From positions 394,497-458,496 of the forward strand of contig NW_019091365.1 of NCBI RefSeq assembly GCF_001949145.1: a stretch of DNA of 64,000 nt, read 5' to 3'. The translations under genes were made by a program, and so were the position numbers. This DNA is from Acanthaster planci (lineage: Eukaryota; Echinodermata; Asteroidea; Valvatida; Acanthasteridae). Every line of letters begins with the position of its first letter. Positions within the stretch are counted from its first letter, which is position 1. This document shows, piece after piece, positions 35,510-44,500 of the stretch. A model generated the notes under the pieces. The model saw nothing but the letters and a program-made list of their open reading frames with translations. It did no database searches and was not told the origin of the DNA.

Positions 35510-37042
35510 TTAGTACTGATTCTCCAGTATGTATTCTTTGATCTTCTTGGGTAAAGGAAGCCGCTGGATATGATGGCGAGGATAAACTTCTCGTATGAGA
35601 AATCTACACAGATGCTGGAGTGACCGCATCTCCGTGAATCGTGAGACCCAGTTTGTCAGCCGCGCTGGGAAGGACTGGACCCCCAGGGCATCCCGCATGT
35701 AGCCGTACACGCCATTCCGCGACTCCTTGACTGCGCACTCGATCAGCTCGACGACGGAGGCGTGGCCGTCTGAGTCGTTGAGGCTGAAGAGCCCACCCCG
35801 GTGCTCGATGCGTGTGTGCAGCGTGCGGCCGTGCGAGTTGAAGCTCAGGCTGAGAAGGTAGCGCTCATCTGAGCTGTCCCGGACCAGGAAACTCCCGTCG
35901 GGCAACTTGGCCAGCTTTTCCTCAGCTTGGGCTTGGGTCAGGGGACCCCAGTACCACGCCTGGCGAGGCAGCCTGGATAACTCCTTGGCCAAAGAGGCTT
36001 CCTTTGGCTCAAGACTGACGGTTTCGTACACAGTTGCCCTGTTGTCCCGGGCATCATCTCGTAGGTTATTCCAAGGCCTTAGTGATCCTTTACCCAGGGT
36101 GCGATTCTTTGGTCTTGCCGGCGGACGTGGTGGTAAGTCGTCATCCAGCTCTTCGCTCGTTCCTGTGAAACTGGAACATGGCTCTGTGGAAGAAATTTGC
36201 CGGTATCTGAGTGAGGCTGGCTTAGGTGGAATCCTCGGAGGGAGCTCTGGCTGAAACTGATGATTTTTCAGTGGTGGTGGGAGTTCAGGTGCAATGGGCC
36301 TTTCCCTGGTAACATGCGGCAAAGCGTCTGTCGACATGTGTGGAATGCCTTTTGTACCATTAGCTAGTACCGTTGAGACAGGTGGATTACCATTGAAGTC
36401 TCTGCTTGATGTGTCACACTGGTCCAACATTTCAGCATCCTCCTCATCATGAAAGCCATTCTGGCTCACGTCTAGCGTTGTGTCACCGAGACTATGGCTC
36501 GCTTTGTGACTGACAGAAAGAACAGATTGATCATGCTGCCGTCGCAACGGAACCACATAACCTGCGACTTTAACATTTTTTTGGAACTGATGTTTGGTCC
36601 CAGTTTCAGCAGGGGGTCTGGGTTGATTGCCAACCGCCGCACGTGCGTCATTACCACTGACCGTCCCTTTCTTGCCTCCATTATTTTCCACGGTACTTCC
36701 GGGTTCGCCATTGTCTGCGCTGCCATCAGAAAGGCCCGTCTTGGGTTCGGTTTCTACGTTGCCATTGTCCTCAGATCGGCGACTTCTGAACGGCCATTTG
36801 TTCGACTTGCCACAGGAACCCTTTGTCGTGACAGACTGGGTTTTGGTGTCCATATCTGGCTGGCTGTTGGACGATACTTCAGCCATGTCAGCTGCAGTTT
36901 CTTCGAGTATTGGCGAAGCCACAATTGCGCAGTCGTCGCCAACAACTACGTTAGTCCCCGTGGCGTTTAATCTTGTCGTCTTTTTGCTCGATTTGCGGGA
37001 AAAGGGCGACTTAATGCCCTTCCGCAAACTCAGTTTTTTCAT
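35510..37042 (-). CDS. SOCS6: Suppressor of cytokine signalling 6-like protein (SH2 + SOCS box)
   Basis: One uninterrupted exon encodes 510 residues from the ATG at 37042, which gives MKKLSLRKGIKSPF, matching the MKKxSLK start of vertebrate SOCS6. An upstream in-frame ATG at 37102 would add 20 residues. The N-terminal two-thirds is low-complexity. Residues about 245-335 hold proline-rich SH3-ligand motifs (LPPRIPPKP, LPPRPPARPK). The SH2 domain spans about 363-455 (WYWGPLTQAQAEEKL, GSFLVRDSS with the phosphotyrosine-binding Arg, LHTRIEH). The SOCS box (about 470-510) has the Elongin-binding SLQHLCRFLI and the Cul5-type LPLP. It ends like SOCS6 (EYILENQY), without the longer SOCS7 tail. It should recruit a Cullin-5 E3 ligase to phosphotyrosine targets. 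An intronless coding region is normal for SOCS6. Confidence 0.94.
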   Translation of the reverse strand: MKKLSLRKGIKSPFSRKSSKKTTRLNATGTNVVVGDDCAIVASPILEETAADMAEVSSNSQPDMDTKTQSVTTKGSCGKSNKWPFRSRRSEDNGNVETEPKTGLSDGSADNGEPGSTVENNGGKKGTVSGNDARAAVGNQPRPPAETGTKHQFQKNVKVAGYVVPLRRQHDQSVLSVSHKASHSLGDTTLDVSQNGFHDEEDAEMLDQCDTSSRDFNGNPPVSTVLANGTKGIPHMSTDALPHVTRERPIAPELPPPLKNHQFQPELPPRIPPKPASLRYRQISSTEPCSSFTGTSEELDDDLPPRPPARPKNRTLGKGSLRPWNNLRDDARDNRATVYETVSLEPKEASLAKELSRLPRQAWYWGPLTQAQAEEKLAKLPDGSFLVRDSSDERYLLSLSFNSHGRTLHTRIEHRGGLFSLNDSDGHASVVELIECAVKESRNGVYGYMRDALGVQSFPARLTNWVSRFTEMRSLQHLCRFLIREVYPRHHIQRLPLPKKIKEYILENQY

Positions 37043-37102
37043 GGCTGACATATCATCCGCGGTTTCGTAAACCATTCGTACTGATTTTGATGTCCACACC
37101 AC

Positions 37103-38568
37103 AGGAAGAAGCGAAGGCCAGAGCGCCTCAGTTTCCTCGGATGCCTCTTCAGTATTGTGCTTTTAGAATGTGGCCAACCTGGTTAGACAAACCGGGCCCG
37201 GTATCCCCATCGATGGCCCACACGACGCGTTGTGCTGACGTACCGGGAACCAGGGAAAAAGTCACGGACACGTTTCGCGTCGACGTGTGTCGCGGAACAC
37301 GTCACATGACCACGTCACATACCTATGCGATTGATGCGTCCGGCGGTACTACATGTTCGGTACATGTAGATGTCCGGAGCTTTGCACGGCGTACGACCAG
37401 GGTGCAGTCCAATCCGGGAGTTACCGAGTTCCCCAAAATCCGTGTGGACACGACGTTGGAGTCGGGGGGGGGGGTCGGGTTGGAGGATATAGCCCAATTC
37501 TCCGAAATTCACCGACCGCAAAAAAAAAACTTCAACATCGGCAGAAAATTTATTGGGTTGCCTCGTTTTTAGCAAATATGATATTCTTTTTAAAAAATTC
37601 CTGTAATTTTTTAATTAAAAATGTCCCCACTAAAAGCAGTTTCAGTTTCCCTCCTGGATTATCTTCGGATAAAATTTTCCTCACAGTTTTATACTGACAG
37701 TGTACGTTGTGATAACAAAACGGTAAGCATGGTCCCGTTTTGTCTTGATACCACGAGCAATTCCCGAAGCCAGAGAGAAGGCCGAGCTGAAAACATTGTA
37801 ACGTAAAGAACTGATAATGCTTGCAGCATTAACGTTTAGCGTCCTCTTGTTTTATTTGAAGGCAAGGACAATCAGCGCTTCTTGTCATGGCATTTGTACA
37901 AGTCTCATGCTTCAGCTGGTTGTCATTTATCACCAATGCTAAATATTCAAAGTTCCCATCATTATGAACAAAATTTCCTGTCCATTTCTGTGCGAAAACT
38001 TATGCTGCAAACAAATAAATACAATTCAAAACAATGGTCTGATTTCGTGCATCCTGCAGTGTTAAAGGAAGATTGCAGTTCATTCGGAAGAGCCCTCCAA
38101 GCACGACCATCAAAAAAAAGAACAAGTGACAAAAGAGCCCTACACAGCCCCCCCCCAAAAAAAAGCGTTCATTGGATCAGTAAGCAATTAAAATCATCAC
38201 ACTGAGCCCTCAAGTTTCGACTCATCAATCAAAGAGTAGCTGATTCCATTGAAGTAAAGTCCCCAATTACATTTAAATGTTGAAGTGTGCGACGCCCCAC
38301 CATTTAGCATCTTTTGGTCCCGCCCCCCATTTCACCTACTTATGAAGCAATAGGTGGCGCACTGCTGTTTTCCTGGTTCAAACTGAAATCTGGCTCCCCT
38401 GCGTTACACGTTCAGAGAAAGTTGTAATCTGAGCGTTTGTAGCAAGGAACCAGCCTTTTCAGGGCCTTTTAATCCAACAGGTGAATTTCCGACAGGAGAG
38501 TCGGAGAAACCTGTCTTAGAAATCCGTCATCATCCAGCTGTAACTGGAAATTGGATCCACGAAACATC
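37103..38568. promoter_or_regulatory. Divergent SOCS6/SSR1 upstream interval
   Basis: SOCS6 reads left and SSR1 reads right from this 1.5 kb. The SOCS6-proximal part (about 37100-37500) is CpG-rich. At 37301-37320 it has GTCACATGAC followed by CACGTCACAT, an E-box/MiT-TFE-like site beside a CRE half-site, with a further TGACG at 37236-37240. The SSR1-proximal part has a GC box (CCCGCCCCCC near 38320). Ten bases upstream of the SSR1 ATG, 38550-38561 reads ATTGG, two bases, CCACG, which is close to an ER-stress element of the ERSE-II type. Binding is inference only. Confidence 0.4.
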
Positions 38569-41500
38569 ATGTTTAAGATTGTGCCGAAGTTCATTTTGCT
38601 ACTGATGCTGGTTCTACCGGCTTCAGTACTACTATCGAATCGTGGTAAGCAAACGATGGGGTCTGGTTCGCAGCATATTGAAAGCATTGAAGATCTGGTG
38701 ATGTGCTACGTGGACACTTGACGCGTACGCGTTCTAACGTAACGATGCATACTCCTGGGCTTAGTGCTTTAGTTGTAGTACAGTGCACCGCACTCGATGT
38801 TTTAACGTTAAAAGTTCCAAAGGACCGAGGCCCTACTACTAAAATGATTTTAAAAACTTGTTATTTAATCTAAGAATGATATTGATTACAACGTTTTTGT
38901 TTGGGAACAATAATGTTGCCGGCCTAACATAAATGCAACACCAACTGACCAATGTCAATTTTGTCATGCATCAGTGTCTGTATTAATCATGTAACTTTTT
39001 TTTAGGTCCCGGGTGGAAAGAGTTCCATATACGGATGCCACATGGCACCCCATGTATAAACCATATGAGATACTTCGAGAACTCTAGGTCACTCACTCTG
39101 CGATACTCGGTCAGTGTGAGTTGGAGGAGTCAAGGTTTACATGGCGTCGTAATGCGGCTATGGGGTTTTGGAATCGAATTTTTGTGATTAAATGGACAGC
39201 CATAAGAAAGTATTAAATCAAAGTTTCCCCTGTCAGCAAACCTGCTTAATCTCCACCTCCTTCAAAGGGGATAACAAAAGCTTCAGAACATGAGACAGAG
39301 TATTTTTGAAAAAAGGGATTTTTGCTCACCAATTTTTCGCTTCCACCCGTTGACTGTTGCTCCATTCATGCGCATGGGTTGAGCCCACCAACGACCGCGT
39401 TTGCTCCGCATCTTGGCTCAACCGTTTTCGGTGGAGGGGATAACATCACACGGTGCAGCATGTATTTTTCCATCCACATTGGAGTCGAGTCTTGTACTCA
39501 GTTTGCTTGTTCTTAGCCAAATTGCCGAAGGACACATGTACAGTCGACTCTCGGAAATACGAGCTTGGATAAGATGAGACTCCGGTTTAGACGAGCGTAT
39601 TTGCCAGTCCAGACTGAATTGGGCACATTCCTGTGAGGGGAAAAATGTGTAATACGAGCTTGGATGTTACGAGATTTTGGTTAAGACAGGCATTTTTTGC
39701 GCACCGCCTGAGTGCAAATCCATTATCTGTCTATTGAGCACAAGCTTTTTTGAAGGCAACTTGTCAGTCAGCCAGTCCATTCCATTTTGAAAGGCACGTC
39801 CGTAGTTTATGCGTGTACAGGAGAACAGCACTGTGGTTTTCCCTCACCGAATCGAGCCGTTTGTGTCCGATGCTGCAAGAGAGACAAACAATGGGTGTTT
39901 GCAATTCCCGTTCCCAAAGTAAAAATTCTGTGTGGCAGCTCTGGTACCGCCTGAACAAAAGTGAGTGCCGCCACCAGAGAGCATCTAAAATAGGCAGAGC
40001 TTCAAGGGCCCGTGTGCAGGCCCTGGATCCCAGCCGTAAGGGACTTTGCACTGCGTGCTCGTGTTGCATGCTTCAAGTTCGCGTGCAAATTTTGGACTCT
40101 AACAAGATTGCACTCCCTATTTTTCATTTTGCACTCCCTCTTTTCAAATCCTAGCTTATACACTGCAGGCAGGGCAGAATGAAGATTCTAGGCTGAGGTT
40201 GCAATCAAAGATCATATAGTGCCAAAGGCGCAAGATGGATAACTCTGCCCAAAAGATATAATTACCATGGGCGCCATTTGAGCAAGCGATACGCCTGCGC
40301 AGTTTACGGTAGTGCTTGGGCGCAGGCTCACCAGGTGCACGTGCCTGCCACGGCACCTGTGCATTAATGTGCATTGCGCACGCGTATCACTTGCTGAAAT
40401 GGCGCCCATGCTATTACGACGTTTTACGTGTATTCATGGTGAAGTTGGCCATCGTGCGCCACTTCGCGGCGCTATACAATCTTTGGTTGCAATGCTACAG
40501 AATGAACAGTATTGGAATTTCTCTGTTTACTGACTTCTCAAATGCATGCCTGGGATTTGCTGAGCCTTCCATTTGAAATGTGCAGTTCCAACTGACAAAA
40601 AAAAATTGATGTCACGAGTTTTGTGTTCATTCATGACAGCCATTTTCTTTTCCAGCATCACTAGTTGCAGACGCCGAAGAGGACACAGTGGAAGATGTGC
40701 TGGAGGGAGAGGAGATAGAGGATGAGGAGGAAGACGAGGAAGACGACGAGGACGGGCAGATTGAGACAGAGGAGGAAGGAGGAGGCGGGGCAGGGGAGGA
40801 GAAGACAGCCGCGGCCAAGACGGGAGAGGAGGAGGCAGAGGAAGAAGACGAGCAGGAACAACTCAAGGCGGCCGAGGATGTCGAGACCACCCTGCTCTTC
40901 ACCAAGAATGCCGACAAAGGTTCGGAGTATTCGTTTGGATTGTCTCTTCCTGCTGAAAACAGACCAATTCTACCTATCATGATGCTGACACAGTGATACC
41001 AATTGATAAAAAACGCCCACTTATTTGAAACATTGTTACCTTACTAAAGTTGACCCACTATGGAGTAGTTTAGTGTGAGGTCACTTGAAACCAGAAAGTG
41101 TAGTGCAAACGAATGGGAGTGCTCGCGCATGTTGGTTCATGGGTTGGATCTTGTAATGGTGTCTTTTCTGCATGTGACATACTCATATCAGTGAAGTTGT
41201 ATTTCATGAACTCGTTTGGTTAAGCATTGTCAAGGGTCAAGTATCAACACTCCTGTTACTTACAGTGAGTTGTGAGAAAATTGTCTCTAGTGTCTCAATG
41301 AGTCTCGCCAATCACTGATTATCATTTACGGTGTAGCCATATTACTTTGTCACATGGCAGGGCTGTTGAATAACACCAGTAATGTGAAGAATGTTGACTT
41401 TTTATCGCTGACTGTCAGTTTAAATTTGACTACTGATTTACGAGGGTGGTATTCAGCACACACAAGCCCAAAATCTGGAATCCGATTTCCAGATGTTGAC

Positions 41501-44500
41501 GCTAGATGATGCATGTTGTGTGGGGGGGGGGAAATCAGAACTGATCGGGAAGAATTGTCCTGTTGAAAATTGTCACACTGGGTAGGCAGGCCACTTTGAC
41601 ATTATGATGCAGACTGATGCGTCATGCAGGGTTTCCAGCCGAAATAAACGGCAGGGTTGAAGGGAAGGATAAAACCATTTTTCTTAAACTTCCAGAAATA
41701 CCAGTGAACAAGCTGATCCAGATCCTGGTGGGCTTTACCAACAACGGCAAACAGAACTACATGGTCGAGAACATCCATGCCTCGTTGCGTTACCCGCAGG
41801 ATTTCTCCTACTACATCCAGAACGTAAGTGGCTCCGAAAACTTCCTCGCTCTCTACAGGTTTAACGACTTCAGGCTAGTTTGAACTTTGCGCAAAAGCGA
41901 ACGCAAATGTGACTTTGTGACGTCAGGTCAAATAGTTGCACTGCAAATTTGCAAAAGGTTAACACATTTCACTTGGAACAAAATTTCACTCGAAATCTTT
42001 CGTGACGTCAATTCACCTTGCTTTCGTGTTGGCCTGAAGTATGAACCAGCCTTTAAACAGGTGTGAAATTTCCCAGATGAGGAGTTTGGTCTTCAAGATT
42101 AATAGAAAAATTGCTTATTGAACCGAGTGGTTTAAATCCTAACTTCCCAAGCACTTTTGCCTGAAACTTTGCAGTGTCCTCCAAATATATCTACAATGAA
42201 GGAACCAGTTGTCACGTTCTTGTATCTAAACTTTCAAGTGTCATCACACCAGTAAATATCAATTTTTTACAGTCCCACGATAAAAGTACGGATTGGGTTA
42301 GGATTAATATAGCACAATGATGCTAGGTCTGGAACCTTGAAGATTTCTGGGGTCCAGTGCAAGATCGTTACCCTCCCCAGATGCTTCAAAATCCACCCTT
42401 GGGATGATTTGGGACGAGCCAAGGAAGTGGAGCCTCATTACCGGTGCACCCCAGAAATTGGAAGTGCTAATAATGTGCTATTGATTTCCTGCGCCGTGAT
42501 GGATTTTGAGGGATGTAGGAAGGTTTCTTGCCAGAATACACGAGAGTTTTTAAGGCAAAGATCCAATTTGCCCTGCCAGCGCGCTTCCATGCGCAGACAA
42601 GTAGTTGGAGATTCCCAATTGTCCAGTGATGTGCCAGGCAAGGCATTTGGGCTGAGCTTTATGCGTCCATCCGTCCTGGCACGGGGCTGCGCTGCTGGTA
42701 CCCAGTGCTTGTGAGTATCCGATCACAGGCTGGAGTTCTTCCACCTCAGCCGGTGCTCGCTTGCCCTGGTCCGGCTGCGTTGATTCCACTTGGGAGTCAC
42801 TCCGTGTTCCGTGGACGGTGGCGCTGCACTGATCTCAACCTCGCCAATCTGAGGACATGTTAACTCTGTAACCATGCCACATCCTGTAAAATACTGTCCC
42901 ATGTGATCTGGAGAATTTTTGCATTTTTTGTTGCATACCTCAAATTACTGAGGACACTGTGCTTTATTCAAAACTGTTTAATTCATGATTCCAGGTTGTC
43001 TAAAACTTGAGTTATGCTCCTGGGAAGTAAAAAAAAACCAGCTGACTTCATGTTGACAAGTCAGGAATTAAAGTTCTGAGTAAAAGTTTCATTGAAATTA
43101 CACAAAACTGACTGACTGAAAGCTTGCAAATGTAAGTTTTCATTGCTTCAAACAAACTTTTGTTGGATATTAGAAATTAAAATGGTCCAAAAAATCTCAA
43201 GCTGTTCGCCACCATCATGTTTTGTTACCCGTATATGGGTTTTGCATCGAACCAGCCACTTCATTATTCTAGATTGACTCCTTTCATCTGCCAAGATAAT
43301 TTTCTTTTTCATTGGCATTGTTTTATTTTGTCTTCAGTTGGCAGTGTTTGTGTTGAAAAGTTACTGGCTGTACTGTGTAATGTTTTCACAAGGCTTAATT
43401 AGATACTGTGTTGGCCGTTTCCTGCCAGATCTGCCATAATCCAATGCGTGACTTTGAAAGATGTGGGATTCAAGAAGACAGAGCCCAGCCTCCACTGCTT
43501 TACTAGAGACACGGTGCCCCACGAAAGTAGAAAAAAATAATGTATCACAGGGTTCCTTTTGAGTGGAGGATTTTCAAGGATGCAGAAAGTTCTCAAGCAG
43601 AAATCTGTAAAGGCTCAATTACACATCAAGCAATAAAGGATCTTCTGCATGATAAAAAAAACCAACACAGTGGTTTTTCTATGGGACTGTTTGCATTGAG
43701 AGCAAACAAAACTCCACGTTCGGACAATGAACCACTGTACAAACCAGGCCATTCTTTTTTTTTTCCAATTCTGTCACGCTGAGGTATTATGTTCTTAAAT
43801 GTCACATTCTGGCCACTCAGAATTCTTGCTGACATCACATACTGACGGTCACGGCTGAGCTCCTCTTTCTCCGTACCTGCGATCCTTACTGTTGGGCGCG
43901 CGTACAGTCGGTAACCGTCGTACCAAGAGCCCTCTCCTTCATGTATAAACATAAAACAGCACATTGCGCACTGCGTGCAGTCATTGCATGCCCACATAAA
44001 TGGACTCAAAGGGGATCAGTGCTACTGTCTCTTTCATATCTCATTTTGCATTCCCATAGTTCACATCGAGGGAGTACAACACACTCATCGAGCCAGGCAA
44101 GGAGGCCACACTCGAGTACATATTCCAGGCCAGCGAGTCCTTGGCGCTGCGACCGTTTGGCTTTGTCATGGAACTCCACTACAAAGACGCTGTGAGTATA
44201 CTGTGACCCCGTGGAAGTACACAAGTCCTGTCATGGACCCCGTTAGCGCTTCGCAGTTCTTGACACCAGTGAGTCTAGTTTCATTGTCATGTTTGCCGTA
44301 GCTGTAACAAGTTGACATTGCTTTGGAATTCATGTCTAGTGCGACTTGCACTGCAGATGGTCCTCGTGCTTGCGAACGATTCACAAAGAGGTAGTTTCCT
44401 ATATTTGTTGATCACTGATCACAGATGACCCTGCCGTGATAACTCTGAACGTCTTCATCCTTGGAAACTGTCCAGCTGTGTGCATTTGGCATTGAGCATA

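Noticed and set aside
36472-37070. Plus-strand open frames opposite SOCS6
   Set aside because: Antisense to the SOCS6 exon with no recognisable motifs. The minus-strand frame carries clear SH2 and SOCS-box residues.
37043-37102. SOCS6 start at the upstream in-frame ATG (37102)
   Set aside because: The ATG at 37042 gives the conserved MKKLSL N-terminus of SOCS6. The 20 extra residues have no family counterpart, so they are more likely 5' UTR, although not excluded.
40627-40980. Minus-strand serine-rich open frame and a second plus-strand arginine-rich frame
   Set aside because: Shadows of the Glu/Asp-rich exon 2 of SSR1, whose GAG/GAC codons read as Ser/Leu or Arg/Lys in other frames.
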